From positions 62,001 to 126,000 of the forward strand of contig RZUM01000015.1 of NCBI GenBank assembly GCA_004193205.1: a stretch of 64,000 bases of DNA. Direction: 5' to 3'. Shown piece after piece: positions 8,066 to 17,220 of the stretch. The position numbers and the translations under genes were made by a program. Within the stretch, counting starts at the first letter, position 1; each line of letters opens with the position of its first letter. The notes beneath the pieces are model-generated. The model worked only from the letters and a program-made list of their open reading frames with translations. It was not told where the DNA came from and ran no database searches. The stretch comes from Gordonia sediminis. Lineage in GTDB: Bacteria > Actinomycetota > Actinomycetes > Mycobacteriales > Mycobacteriaceae.

Positions 8066-8785
8066 CTATTGTCGCTGTTCACGACCATCCGCATGCAGTT
8101 GTTCGCGCAGCGCCGCCACGATTTCCTCCGAAGGGGTGCCCGGCGCGTAGGTCACCACGGACACGCCGACGGGATTCGACACGCCACCCCCGAGCGCTCG
8201 CCGGATGCGCGACAGCTCGATGCGCAGGTGCCCGAGGGTCGCATCATCGTCACCGCGGATCATCGAGCGCAGCATGTAGTTGTGCGCCGAGGTGATCGCG
8301 GCGGCATAACCGACGATGCGCACCCGCGACTCGCCGGGAAGCCGACGACGCAGGTAATCCTCGAAGATCCGCTGGTAGCGGTAGGTGGTGACGAGCTCCC
8401 GGTCGCGCAGCGCGGGGACGTTGGCCACCACGTGCAGCCGACGAACGGCCAGGTCACGGGTGTCACGGAAGTGTATGAAGACGATCTCGGCGGCGCTGCA
8501 CACCGCCGTCCACGGGTCGTCGCCGGTGCGCTCCGCATCCGGCGCGTCGTCGTCGCCCGACAGCCGGTCGGCGACCTGGGCGAGCAGCGATTCGTGGTCG
8601 GCGAAGATCATGTCCTCTTTGGACCGGAACTGTCGAAACAGCGTCCGGCGCGATACCCCGGCGGCCGCCGCGATCTGCTCGACCGTCGTCGACTCGTAGC
8701 CCTGCTCGGAGAACAACCGGATCGACTCGGCGACGACCTGCGTCCGGAAATCCGGCGGAACAAGGGACGTGTCACTGAGTGCCAT
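8066..8785 (-). CDS. TetR-family transcriptional regulator
   Basis: A 239-residue TetR protein. The N-terminal helix-turn-helix is clear: 'AESIRLFSEQGYESTTVEQI', then 'AGVSRRTLFRQFRSKEDM' (about residues 15-60). The C-terminal ligand domain is not diagnostic, though the family version with an acyl-CoA-binding C-terminal domain is common next to fadE genes. The ATG at 8785 ('MALSDTSLVPP') is preferred over an upstream one at 8845. It lies 120 bp upstream of fadE25 on the same strand, and shared CACTCAGTG-type sequences before both genes point to control of fadE25 and itself. Confidence 0.85.
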   Translation of the reverse strand: MALSDTSLVPPDFRTQVVAESIRLFSEQGYESTTVEQIAAAAGVSRRTLFRQFRSKEDMIFADHESLLAQVADRLSGDDDAPDAERTGDDPWTAVCSAAEIVFIHFRDTRDLAVRRLHVVANVPALRDRELVTTYRYQRIFEDYLRRRLPGESRVRIVGYAAAITSAHNYMLRSMIRGDDDATLGHLRIELSRIRRALGGGVSNPVGVSVVTYAPGTPSEEIVAALREQLHADGREQRQ

Positions 8786-8869
8786 GGGTTCAGTATTGCG
8801 CGCGATCGCCCCGGCGCGCACCCATCTCGGCAAAAGGCTAGGCAAGACGGGATCGATATGTTAAGACAT

Positions 8870-8881
8870 TAGAACGTTCTA
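8870..8881. promoter_or_regulatory. 12-bp perfect palindrome, possible operator
   Basis: TAGAACGTTCTA sits 15 bp upstream of the start of the sugar isomerase-like gene, next to its ribosome site. Its CG centre resembles LacI/GntR-type operators, but no matching regulator is adjacent. Confidence 0.35.
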
Positions 8882-8896
8882 GTCCTGGAGGTTCCC

Positions 8897-9859
8897 ATGC
8901 TGCTCGGCTTCGTGACCGACTCGGTCGCCCGCCGCCCCCTCGACGAGGTACTCACCCTCGCCGCCGAGACCGGTGTCGACACCGTGGAGATACCCACCGG
9001 CAACTGGTCGGAGGCCCCGCACCTCGATCTCGACGAACTCCGGGCCGACGCCAGCGCCCGAGATCGCCTGGCCAAACAGGTCAGCTCATACGGGTTGACG
9101 ATCAGCGCGTTCAACGCCAACGGCAATCAGCTACACCCCACCGAGGGCCCCGCCCATGACCGGGTCGTCCGCACCAGCATCGAGGTCGCCGGCGAGATGG
9201 GGGTGCCGACTGTTGTCCTGATGTCCGGACTACCCGGTGCGCGTGGTGATTCCGCGCCGAACTGGATCACCACGTCATGGCCGCCGGAGACCCTGGAGAT
9301 CCTCGCCTACCAATGGAACGAGGTCGCGATCCCCTACTGGACCGACCTGGCCGAGTTCGCGCGCGCCCGCAACGTCCGCCTCGCGATCGAGATGCACGGA
9401 CGGCAACTGGTGTTCAATCCGGTCACCCTGCAGCGCCTGCGCGATGCGGTCGGGCCCGACGTCGTCGGCGCCAACCTCGATCCGTCGCATCTGATGTGGA
9501 TGGGCGCCGACATCCTCGCCGTCATCCGTGAACTCGGTGACGCGATCTTCCACGTGCACGCGAAGGACGCGAAGATCGAGCACGTCGCCGCGGCGAACGG
9601 GCTGCTCGACACCACACCGCCCCATCTGCCGGGGCAGCGGTCGTGGAACTACGTGACACTCGGGCTCGGTCACCCCGACGGTCCGGCGTTCTGGGCCCAA
9701 TTCGTCTACGCGCTGCGGTCGGTGGGTTACGACGGCCCGCTCAACATCGAGCACGAGGACATGCGGATCGGCTCCGAGGAGGGGTTGCGCCGCTCGATCG
9801 ACCTGCTGCGCCCGCTCGTCATCCGCGATCAGCCCGACTGGGAGCCGGCCCGCATCTGA
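8897..9859 (+). CDS. Sugar phosphate isomerase/epimerase-like TIM-barrel protein
   Basis: A 320-residue member of the AP-endonuclease 2 / xylose isomerase-like TIM barrel superfamily (IolE, hydroxypyruvate isomerase and similar). Supporting motifs: 'VDTVEIPTGNW', 'LAIEMHGRQLVFNP', metal-ligand strands 'VGANLDPSHLMWMG', 'IFHVHAKDAKI' and the C-terminal 'LNIEHEDMRIG', which supply the Glu/Asp/His metal ligands. A GGAGG site precedes the ATG. Likely a cytoplasmic isomerase of a sugar or sugar acid; the substrate cannot be read from sequence. It stands alone between divergent and convergent neighbours, behind a small palindrome. Confidence 0.8.
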   Translation: MLLGFVTDSVARRPLDEVLTLAAETGVDTVEIPTGNWSEAPHLDLDELRADASARDRLAKQVSSYGLTISAFNANGNQLHPTEGPAHDRVVRTSIEVAGEMGVPTVVLMSGLPGARGDSAPNWITTSWPPETLEILAYQWNEVAIPYWTDLAEFARARNVRLAIEMHGRQLVFNPVTLQRLRDAVGPDVVGANLDPSHLMWMGADILAVIRELGDAIFHVHAKDAKIEHVAAANGLLDTTPPHLPGQRSWNYVTLGLGHPDGPAFWAQFVYALRSVGYDGPLNIEHEDMRIGSEEGLRRSIDLLRPLVIRDQPDWEPARI

Positions 9860-9864
9860 CACCG

Positions 9865-11502
9865 CTACTCGGCCGCCGCCTTCTGCCGCAGCTCGAACTT
9901 GAGCACCTTGCCGGTGGGGGTGCGCGGCAGATCCTCGGCGAAGACGATGTCACGCGGCACCTTGTAGCCCGCCAACAGCTTGCGGGCATACGCGATGAGT
10001 TCGTCGGCGGTCAGCGTCTCCCCCGGTTTGAGGAGCACATAGGCGCGCGGACGTTCCCCCCACTTCTCGTCGGGGACCCCGACGACGGCGACGTCGAGCA
10101 CCGAATCATGGCTCACCAGAGCCTGTTCCACCTCGACGGTGGAGATGTTCTCGCCGCCGGAGATGATGATGTCCTTGGCACGGTCCTTGAGCTGGATGTA
10201 GCCGTCGGGATGCATCACCCCGAGGTCCCCGGAGTGGAACCAGCCGCCGGCGAAGGCCTCCGCGGTGGCGTCGGGGTCCTTGTAGTAGCCGGCCATCACG
10301 TTGTTGCCGCGCAGCACGATCTCGCCCATGGTCTCGCCGTCGGCCGGCACGTCGACCATGTTCTCGTCGACGACGCGCGCCCGTTCGGCCTGCACCATCC
10401 CGACCCCCTGCCGGGAGAGTTTCGCGGCCCGCTCGGGCGGGGTGAGGTCGTCCCAGGCCTCCTGGTACTCGCAGATCGTGTACGGGCCGTACACCTCGGT
10501 GAGGCCGTACACGTGGACGACGGTGACCCCGAGCGCCTCGAGCTGCCCGATCACCGTCGGCGACGGCGGTGCACCGGCGGTGGTGATGCGCAGCGGACGG
10601 TCGAGACGATGCGCACGCGGAGACCCGGCGATCGTCGTACACACGGTCGGTGCGCCGCACATGTGGGTGACGCCGAGGTCGTCGATGCCGTCCCACACGG
10701 CCTCGGCCCGCACCGCGCGCAGGCACACGTGGGTGCCGCCGGCATGGGTGACCGCCCACGGGGTGCACCAGCCGTTGCAGTGGAACATCGGCAGTGTCCA
10801 CAGGTAGCGCGACGACCCGGTGAACTGGTTGTGGAAGGTCTCGCCGAACGAGTTCAGGTAGGCGCCGCGGTGGGTGTACATGACGCCCTTGGGTTTTCCG
10901 GTGGTCCCCGAGGTGTAGTTGAGGGCGATGACGCGGTCCTCGTCGTCGACGACCCACGGCAGCGGCGTCGGGTCGAGATCGTCGGCGCGGCTCAGGTAGT
11001 CGGGGTAGCTCACCAGCCCGGCGATGCCGGACGCCGCGACGTCGCCGAGCGGGTGGCCGAACTCGTCGTCGGTGATCTCGACGAAGGTCTCGAGGCCGGG
11101 CAGCTGGTCGGCGATGGTGGCGACGGTGTGGCGGAACTCCGAGTCGAAGAACAGCGTCGTCGCCTCGGAATGCTCGAGGATGTAGACGAGTTCGGGCCCG
11201 GCCAGACGCGAGTTGAGCGCGACGAGCACCCCACCGGCCAGCGGCACCGCGAAGTGCGCGATCAGCGTCTCCGGGATATTCGGGGTCAGGTACGCGACCC
11301 GCGCACCGTCGTCGATGTGGCTGCGCAGCACCCGAGCGAGACGCTGCGTCTCGTCGGCGAACTCGGCGTAAGTCCATCGGCGCGATCCGTAGACGATCGC
11401 GTCGCGATCCGGGAACACCTCCGCGGAGCGATCCAGGAATCGCAGCGGGCTCAGTTCGCTGCGATTGGGGGCCACGGCTACGTCGGGCGTGGTGTCGGAC
11501 AC
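9865..11502 (-). CDS. Fatty acyl-CoA synthetase (AMP-forming, FadD family)
   Basis: A 545-residue adenylate-forming enzyme that activates a carboxylic acid, probably a medium-chain fatty acid, to its CoA ester with ATP. ANL-family motifs are complete: P-loop-like 'NYTSGTTGKPKGVMYTHRG', 'YGLTEVYGP', 'WFHSGDLGVMHPDGY', hinge 'KDRAKDIIISGGENIS' and the C-terminal catalytic lysine in 'RTPTGKVLK'. The GTG start at 11502 has a GGAGG site 4 bp upstream; an ATG 30 bp further up lacks one. It is divergent from a GAF-LuxR regulator, and an acyl-CoA oxidase-like gene follows that regulator, so these three probably form a lipid-use cluster. Confidence 0.88.
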   Translation of the reverse strand: MSDTTPDVAVAPNRSELSPLRFLDRSAEVFPDRDAIVYGSRRWTYAEFADETQRLARVLRSHIDDGARVAYLTPNIPETLIAHFAVPLAGGVLVALNSRLAGPELVYILEHSEATTLFFDSEFRHTVATIADQLPGLETFVEITDDEFGHPLGDVAASGIAGLVSYPDYLSRADDLDPTPLPWVVDDEDRVIALNYTSGTTGKPKGVMYTHRGAYLNSFGETFHNQFTGSSRYLWTLPMFHCNGWCTPWAVTHAGGTHVCLRAVRAEAVWDGIDDLGVTHMCGAPTVCTTIAGSPRAHRLDRPLRITTAGAPPSPTVIGQLEALGVTVVHVYGLTEVYGPYTICEYQEAWDDLTPPERAAKLSRQGVGMVQAERARVVDENMVDVPADGETMGEIVLRGNNVMAGYYKDPDATAEAFAGGWFHSGDLGVMHPDGYIQLKDRAKDIIISGGENISTVEVEQALVSHDSVLDVAVVGVPDEKWGERPRAYVLLKPGETLTADELIAYARKLLAGYKVPRDIVFAEDLPRTPTGKVLKFELRQKAAAE

Positions 11503-11619
11503 AATTCCTCCGCGGTGTCGTACTCGAGACAAAGAACAACTCCAACGCTAGGAACCGCGACCGCGCGCTCGCTACCCTCCAAAGAGGGTGGTTGGAAGAT
11601 TCGGTGAGGTGATGGCCCG

Positions 11620-12468
11620 GTGAGCGTGGACCCGCGACGTCCCAGCGACGACGACGCGCTGCGCGCCGTACTCCGCGCCGGACAGCGGGAGACAGGGCTG
11701 CCGGTGCTGTTCGGCGGGGTGGTGCGTGGCCGCGATCTCGTGTTGTCGGGTTTCGTCGGGACGCGCAGCACGATCCTGCGCAACCTGATCATCAGCACCG
11801 ACTGTGGACTCGGTGGACGCGCCATTGCCGAACGTCGCGCCGGTGCGGTGTCGGATTACGCGAACTCCACCGAGATCACCCACGAATACGACCGCGAGGT
11901 GGCCGGGGAGGGCATCGAGTCGTTGCTGGCCGCGCCCGCCGTGGTCGACGGGAAGACCCGCGCCGTGCTCTACGGTGGGCTGCGCACGCCGACCCGGATC
12001 GGCGACGGTGCGATCGCGTCGATGGTGTCCTCGGCCCGACGACTCGCCCGCGAGATCGAGGTCCGCGACGAGGTGGACCGCCGGGTCACGCTCATCGAGA
12101 ACGCACAGGCGACGACCGGTCCGGTGCCGGCCGCGGTGTCCGACGGCATCGTCGAGAGCTACCTTGCGCTGCGCGAGATCGCCGATAACACCACCGATCC
12201 AGTGCTCGCCGGACAACTGCACGCGATCGAGGAGCGGCTGCGCGACCTCGGTACACACTCCGACGTCCCGACGACCCGGCTCTCGGCGCGTGAGCAGGAC
12301 GTCCTGGCCTACCTCGCGCTCGGCTGCTCGAACGCCGAGATCGGCCGGCGGCTACAGCTGCGCACCGAGACGGTCAAGTCGTATGTGCGCAATCTGCTGG
12401 GCAAACTCGAGGTGCACAACCGGCGCGAGGCCGTCGTCGAGGCGCGTCGTCGCGGCCTGCTGCCCTAA
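11620..12468 (+). CDS. GAF-domain LuxR-family transcriptional regulator
   Basis: A 282-residue regulator. Residues about 20-145 look like a GAF sensor domain ('GLGGRAIAERRAGAVSDYAN', 'ESLLAAPAVVDGKTRAVLYG'). The C-terminal LuxR/NarL helix-turn-helix spans about 220-282 ('LSAREQDVLAYLALGCSNAE', 'TVKSYVRNLLGKLEV'). The domain order matches regulators found beside acyl-CoA ligase genes in mycolata. The GTG at 11620 lies behind a 'GGTGAGGTG' stretch. It is divergent from the FadD gene (117 bp gap) and precedes the acyl-CoA oxidase-like gene, so it probably controls one or both; the signal bound by GAF is unknown. Confidence 0.82.
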   Translation: MSVDPRRPSDDDALRAVLRAGQRETGLPVLFGGVVRGRDLVLSGFVGTRSTILRNLIISTDCGLGGRAIAERRAGAVSDYANSTEITHEYDREVAGEGIESLLAAPAVVDGKTRAVLYGGLRTPTRIGDGAIASMVSSARRLAREIEVRDEVDRRVTLIENAQATTGPVPAAVSDGIVESYLALREIADNTTDPVLAGQLHAIEERLRDLGTHSDVPTTRLSAREQDVLAYLALGCSNAEIGRRLQLRTETVKSYVRNLLGKLEVHNRREAVVEARRRGLLP

Positions 12469-12528
12469 CCTCACCCCGGGTCTCCCCGTTCGTCGGGCGC
12501 CTGCGGGGCGGGGTCGTACGGTGGATGT

Positions 12529-14529
12529 ATGGCCACGCACACCGAGAGCCCGTCCGACGTCGCGACGGCCGACGAACTCCCCTGGCCCACCGACGACGAA
12601 CGTACCCTGCTCGTCGAGGGCCTGCGCTACGTCCTCGACGGCCGGTGGCGGTCGGTACGTGAGCGGGTCCGCGAACAATCCGACCGGTCCGACCTGCTGC
12701 CCGATCCGTCCCGCACACTGAGTGAGGCCCGCGAACACACTCTCGAGGTGATGCGGCAGCTGGCCGAACAAGGTTTCGCGGCAGCGGGTTTCGCGGCAGA
12801 TCACGGCGGAACCGGCGACATCGGCGGATCGATCACCGCGATCGAGATGCTCGGCTACGCCGACCTGTCGCTGATGGTCAAGGCCGGCGTGCAGTGGGGA
12901 CTGTTCGGTGGCGCCATCGACAACCTCGGCACGGCGCGCCACCACGACCGCTACGTCGCCGACATCATCGGCCTCGACATCCTCGGCTGTTTCGCGATGA
13001 CCGAGACGGGTCACGGCTCCAACGTGCAGGCGCTGGAGACGACGGCGACCTACGACCGCGACACCGGTGAGTTCGTGATCAACTCGCCGACGCCGTCGTC
13101 GCGCAAGGACTACATCGGTGGTGCCGCCGCCCACGCCCGAGTCGCCGCGGTCTTCGCGCAGCTCATCACCGGTGGGCCCGACGAGGATCCGACAGGCCGC
13201 GGCGTGCACTGCTTCGTGGTGCCGATCCGCGACGACGACGGCGACGATCTGCCCGGGGTCACCACCGGCGACTGCGGCCACAAGGGCGGTCTGGCGGGGG
13301 TGGACAACGGGCGCATCGTCTTCGATCACGTTCGTATCCCGGCCGAGAACCTGCTCAACCGCTACGGCGACGTCGAGGCCGACGGGACCTACACCTCCCC
13401 GATCGAGAACAGCGATCGCCGGTTCTTCACCATGCTGGGCACGCTGATCCGCGGAAGGGTCAGCGTCGCGGCGACCGCCGGCGCCGCGGGGCGCAAGGCG
13501 TTGACGTTGGCGACACGTTACGGGCTGCTCCGCAAACAGTTCGAGGCGCCCGACGAGACCGACGAGATCATCGTCCTGGACTATCTGGCTCATCAGCGAA
13601 AGTTGTTGCCGCTCATCGCGAAATCGTATGCGATCGCGTGCACCCAGAACGAGCTGACCGCAGAGTTGCACGACCTGCAGACCGGCGCCGCCGACGACCC
13701 CGACGGGGTGCGGCAACGTGAACTCGAGAGCGACGCAGCCGGATTGAAGGCCTACGCCACCTGGCATGCGTCGCACACCATCAACGTGTGCCGCGAAGCC
13801 TGCGGGGGTGCCGGCTATCTCGACGAGAACCAGCTGCCGATCCTGCGCGGCGACATCGACGTGTTCACCACCTTCGAGGGCGACAACACGGTCCTGACCC
13901 AGCTGGTCGCCAAGGAACTGCTCTCCGCGTATGCCGAGGACGTGCAAGGACTGTCGGCGACGGGCTGGGTGCGGTTCGTCGCGGAGATGGCCCGCGACGT
14001 CGTCGTCGAGAAGACGGCCGCGCGGCAGGTGGTGCAGACGCTTCTCGAGAGTTCCGACGACGACCCCGAGAAGTCGCCCCTGACCGACCGCGGCACCCAG
14101 ATCCGGTTGTTCCGCAATCGCGAGGATCACCTCGTGCGCACGTGTGCCCAGCGCCTGCGTCGCGCCCTCGACGACGACAACGACGCCTTCGAGGTGTTCA
14201 ACAACGCGCAGGATCATCTGCTCAAGGTGGGGCAGGCGCGGACGGAACGGATGGTGCTCGAGGCCTTCATCGGCGCGATCGAGGACTGCGACTCCCGCTC
14301 GGCCGCCGAACTGCTGGGGACGGTCTGCGACCTGTTCGTGTACTCCGCGCTCGAGGACGATCTGTCCTGGTTCCTGATGCACCGCCACGTGTCGGTGGAG
14401 CGGGCCAAGGCCATCCGGCGCGGCGTCAACGAGCTCTGTCGAGAGTTGCGGCCACACATCGGCAGCCTGGTCGACGCGTTCGGCATCCCCGAGGCGTTGC
14501 TGGCGGCGCCGATGCTCACGCATGGCTGA
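12529..14529 (+). CDS. Acyl-CoA oxidase-like flavoenzyme
   Basis: A 666-residue protein, longer than ordinary acyl-CoA dehydrogenases (about 390) and matching the acyl-CoA oxidase (ACOX) architecture with an extra C-terminal alpha domain. Motifs: 'CFAMTETGHGSNVQALETTA' (flavin/substrate region), 'INSPTPSSRKDYIGGAA', 'RYGLLRKQFEAPDETDE', 'ACGGAGYLDENQLPILRGDI' and the catalytic Glu in 'FTTFEGDNTVLTQLVAKELL'. It would introduce the trans-2 double bond into acyl-CoA; whether the electron acceptor is oxygen or an electron-transfer flavoprotein cannot be decided from sequence. Follows the LuxR regulator after 60 bp. Confidence 0.85.
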   Translation: MATHTESPSDVATADELPWPTDDERTLLVEGLRYVLDGRWRSVRERVREQSDRSDLLPDPSRTLSEAREHTLEVMRQLAEQGFAAAGFAADHGGTGDIGGSITAIEMLGYADLSLMVKAGVQWGLFGGAIDNLGTARHHDRYVADIIGLDILGCFAMTETGHGSNVQALETTATYDRDTGEFVINSPTPSSRKDYIGGAAAHARVAAVFAQLITGGPDEDPTGRGVHCFVVPIRDDDGDDLPGVTTGDCGHKGGLAGVDNGRIVFDHVRIPAENLLNRYGDVEADGTYTSPIENSDRRFFTMLGTLIRGRVSVAATAGAAGRKALTLATRYGLLRKQFEAPDETDEIIVLDYLAHQRKLLPLIAKSYAIACTQNELTAELHDLQTGAADDPDGVRQRELESDAAGLKAYATWHASHTINVCREACGGAGYLDENQLPILRGDIDVFTTFEGDNTVLTQLVAKELLSAYAEDVQGLSATGWVRFVAEMARDVVVEKTAARQVVQTLLESSDDDPEKSPLTDRGTQIRLFRNREDHLVRTCAQRLRRALDDDNDAFEVFNNAQDHLLKVGQARTERMVLEAFIGAIEDCDSRSAAELLGTVCDLFVYSALEDDLSWFLMHRHVSVERAKAIRRGVNELCRELRPHIGSLVDAFGIPEALLAAPMLTHG

Positions 14530-14556
14530 GGCGGGCTGACCTCGGGTACGGACTGG

Positions 14557-15093
14557 TCAGTCGTCGTCGGATGCGCCGCGCGGCGGCAGACCCATCTGCA
14601 CCGCCTGATGCGCCTCGGTCAGCTCGGTGCGGAAGCGGTCGACGTCGCGCGCCCAGGCCTGGGTGAGCGTGCCGTTGGTGAGGCGCAGGCCGACGCCTTT
14701 GCGTCGTCGGGGGACGGCGGGGAGCTCGCCGAGCGCGCGGGCCGACTCCCAGTCCTCGTGTTGGGCGCTGTTGTTCGGCGGGTAGATGGTCGTGATGTCC
14801 CTCAGTGGCAGCGTACGGGTGCCCTGCCGCAGGGTGGTCTCGGTGAGGCGGACGCTGACGTGGGTGCGCGCCGCGTGCACCTGGACCAGGGAGAATCCGA
14901 TCAGGATCACCGCGAAGATCGTCAGCACCAGCCAATGCACCTGGCCCGGGCCGGCGATCTCCAACGCGAGCACGGCACCGATGAGCACCGGGCCGATCGC
15001 CACCACCCACCAGCTGCCGCCCGGTTCGTCGAAGAGCACCTCGCCCTCGTCGTCGGGCACGGCGTCCGAGTCGGCCACGTCGCGTCGGCTCAC
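14557..15093 (-). CDS. Membrane protein, Rv0513-like
   Basis: A 178-residue protein with two adjacent transmembrane helices (about residues 30-75, 'WWVVAIGPVLIGAVLALEIA' and 'WLVLTIFAVILIGFSLV') followed by a soluble PH-like domain ('TTLRQGTRTLPLRDITTIYP', 'ARALGELPAVPRRRKGVGLR'). It resembles the protein encoded just after hemB in mycobacteria (Rv0513). The GTG start at 15093 overlaps the stop of the upstream gene (GTGA); the frame is open further up but unlikely to be used. Function unknown; last gene of the heme operon train. Confidence 0.75.
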   Translation of the reverse strand: MSRRDVADSDAVPDDEGEVLFDEPGGSWWVVAIGPVLIGAVLALEIAGPGQVHWLVLTIFAVILIGFSLVQVHAARTHVSVRLTETTLRQGTRTLPLRDITTIYPPNNSAQHEDWESARALGELPAVPRRRKGVGLRLTNGTLTQAWARDVDRFRTELTEAHQAVQMGLPPRGASDDD

Positions 15094-15494
15094 TTTTTCT
15101 GCGGTGTGCCCGTGAACCACGCCTCGGAGTCGGGCCGGTAGGCCAACAGCGACCCGAACAGACCGACCAGCGAGGCCAGCAGCGCGAACGCGAGGATGGG
15201 TACCCCGAAGCTGACGAACAGCAGAAGCGCCGTCATCACCAGCGTGAGCGCCGACAGCGACGATCGCCATCGGGCGTCACCGGTGTAGGCCCGGCTGCCG
15301 AGCAGGTTGTAGGCGGCCCCGACCACGGCGACGATGAAGCCGATCCCGACCGGCCCGAGGGTCGGCCCCGTCAGTGTCACGCCGAGCACGATGAGCAGCA
15401 CGCCCATGACCACGAGCAACACGCCCGAGGTGACCCAGCAACGATAGGCCCAGACGACCTGTTTCGGTCGCTCTGCGCGATCAGGACTGACCAC
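15090..15494 (-). CDS. Small integral membrane protein
   Basis: A 134-residue protein of four predicted transmembrane helices ('CWVTSGVLLVVMGVLLIVLG', 'LGPVGIGFIVAVVGAAYNLL', 'LTLVMTALLLFVSFGVPILA', 'FALLASLVGLFGSLLAY'). The GTG at 15494 is chosen because GAAGGAA lies 9 bp upstream, while the in-frame ATG at 15512 lacks a ribosome site. It overlaps the end of the upstream membrane-protein gene by 14 bp and the next gene by 4 bp, so all three are one transcription unit downstream of hemB. Function not recognised. Confidence 0.7.
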   Translation of the reverse strand: MVSPDRAERPKQVVWAYRCWVTSGVLLVVMGVLLIVLGVTLTGPTLGPVGIGFIVAVVGAAYNLLGSRAYTGDARWRSSLSALTLVMTALLLFVSFGVPILAFALLASLVGLFGSLLAYRPDSEAWFTGTPQKK

Positions 15495-16179
15495 GGAATT
15501 CGTTTCCTTCATTCGACGGCGGACGGGTCACATGCGGTGGGGCCGAGGGCGGTTGCTGCGGCCCACCATACGGCCAATACGGTGGCTGCCCCGGACCATA
15601 TCCGGAATAGGGGCCGTTGGGCGGACCGGCCGGCGGCCACTGCGCAGGCTGCGGCGGCCGCCGACGGTATGCCGTCATCGCCCGGCAGTACTGCTCGGAT
15701 TCGCGGCGCAGCAACAGCACCGACGACCCGATCCCGGCGACACCGCTGATGACCAGCGGGATCATCACCCACGTCGGCGAGACGTCGCCGAACAACATGA
15801 AGCCCGCGTTGACGGCGAGGAACACCCCCATCGCGGCGACGACAATGCGGGCCCAGTTGTAGCCGGCCCGCGTCAGCAGCACCAGAGTCACCGAGACGAC
15901 GGTCAGCGCCACACCAGCCACCGCCATGACCGTGATGAGCAGGGCCGACGACGTGAGGACGTCGAGTTCCTCCTTGGGGGTGTCGGCGGGCATCGACGCG
16001 ATCTGACGGTCCCAGGAGTCACGCATCGTCGGGTACTGGGCGATGAACCCGATGATCTGACCGATGATCACCGCGGCCCACAGTTCGGCGGCGATGGTGA
16101 CGGCGTCAGGGCGCTTGGGGCGCTGCTCGCCACCCGGCTCACCCGCCGGCTGCTGCACCGGCTGAATCGGAACGGACAT
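15481..16179 (-). CDS. Membrane protein with proline-rich tail
   Basis: A 232-residue protein with four predicted transmembrane segments between about residues 30 and 160 and a cytoplasmic-looking C-terminal tail rich in Pro, Gly and Tyr ('PPNGPYSGYGPGQPPYWPYG'). The N-terminus is also Pro/Gln-rich. This layout is common in actinobacterial envelope proteins but no domain of known function is visible. It follows hemB by 58 bp and overlaps the next small membrane gene. Confidence 0.7.
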   Translation of the reverse strand: MSVPIQPVQQPAGEPGGEQRPKRPDAVTIAAELWAAVIIGQIIGFIAQYPTMRDSWDRQIASMPADTPKEELDVLTSSALLITVMAVAGVALTVVSVTLVLLTRAGYNWARIVVAAMGVFLAVNAGFMLFGDVSPTWVMIPLVISGVAGIGSSVLLLRRESEQYCRAMTAYRRRPPQPAQWPPAGPPNGPYSGYGPGQPPYWPYGGPQQPPSAPPHVTRPPSNEGNEFRGQS

Positions 16180-16237
16180 GCCACCAGGGTAGTGAATCGT
16201 CGCTCCCGCTCATCCCATCAGCTCCCGGTGACGGAGT

Positions 16238-17215
16238 TCAGGCCAGACGGCCCGCCACCTCGGTTGCCCAGTACGTGAGGATGACGCTCGCGCCGGCACG
16301 TTTGATCGAGGTGAGCGACTCGAGGATGGCGGCGTCCCGGTCGATCCAGCCGCGCTCGGCGGCCGCGGTGATCATCGCGTACTCACCGCTGATCTGATAC
16401 GCGGCGACCGGCACGTCGGCGATCTCGGCGGCATCGCGGACGATGTCGAGATAGCTCATCGCCGGCTTGACCATCACCAGGTCGGCGCCCTCTTCGATGT
16501 CGAGGCGGATCTCCCGCAACGCCTCGACACGATTGGCCGCGTCCTGCTGGTAGGTGCGACGGTCCCCCTGCAACGACGACCCGACCGCCTCGCGGAAGGG
16601 CCCGTAGAACGCCGACGCGTATTTGGCGGCGTAGGCGAGGATGCCGGTGTCGGTGAAGCCATCCGCGTCGAGTCCGGCACGGATGGCGGCGACCTGGCCG
16701 TCCATCATGCCGCTGGGTCCGAGCAGATGTGCTCCTGCGCGGGCTTGCGCGAGCGACATCGACACGTAGCGGTCCAGCGTCGCGTCGTTGTCGACGCGGC
16801 CACGATCGTCGACGACGCCGCAGTGGCCGTGGTCGGTGAACTCGTCGAGGCAGGTGTCGGCCATCAGCACCGTCGAGTCGCCGAGATCGTCGGCGAGCAC
16901 CCGCAGCGCCCGGTTCAGCACTCCGTCGTCGGAGTCGGCCCCGGTGCCGTCGGCGTCCTTGTCCTCGGGTGCGGGCACCCCGAACAGCATCAGACCGCCG
17001 ACCCCGGCGCGCACCGCCTCGTCGGCAGCCTTCCGCAGCGAATCGAAGGTGTGCTGTACGACGCCGGGCATCGACGAGATGTCGCGCGGGGCGTCGATGC
17101 CGTCGGCGACGAACATCGGCAGCACCAGATCGGACGGCGCGACGAGTGTCTCGGCCACGAGGCGCCGCAGTGCCGGGGTCGACCGGAGTCGACGGGGACG
17201 GATCACCGGAGTCAT
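16238..17215 (-). CDS. hemB: Delta-aminolevulinic acid dehydratase (porphobilinogen synthase)
   Basis: Condenses two 5-aminolevulinate molecules to porphobilinogen, step 2 of heme/corrin synthesis from ALA. 325 residues. The two Schiff-base lysines are seen in '[20 protein letters not shown]' and '[19 protein letters not shown]'. The metal-site motif reads '[14 protein letters not shown]', a mixed form with an Asp where zinc enzymes have the second Cys, which is also seen in mycobacterial HemB and suggests Mg-type behaviour. The ATG at 17215 lies 5 bp after the hemD stop; the frame is open upstream. Last enzyme gene of rex-hemA-hemC-hemD-hemB. Confidence 0.93.
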   Translation of the reverse strand: MTPVIRPRRLRSTPALRRLVAETLVAPSDLVLPMFVADGIDAPRDISSMPGVVQHTFDSLRKAADEAVRAGVGGLMLFGVPAPEDKDADGTGADSDDGVLNRALRVLADDLGDSTVLMADTCLDEFTDHGHCGVVDDRGRVDNDATLDRYVSMSLAQARAGAHLLGPSGMMDGQVAAIRAGLDADGFTDTGILAYAAKYASAFYGPFREAVGSSLQGDRRTYQQDAANRVEALREIRLDIEEGADLVMVKPAMSYLDIVRDAAEIADVPVAAYQISGEYAMITAAAERGWIDRDAAILESLTSIKRAGASVILTYWATEVAGRLA

Positions 17216-17220
17216 GGCAG

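Noticed and set aside
12352-14523. A 723-codon open frame antisense to the acyl-CoA oxidase-like gene
   Set aside because: High-GC DNA gives long open frames opposite real genes. Its translation shows no domain, while the plus-strand frame carries complete acyl-CoA oxidase motifs.
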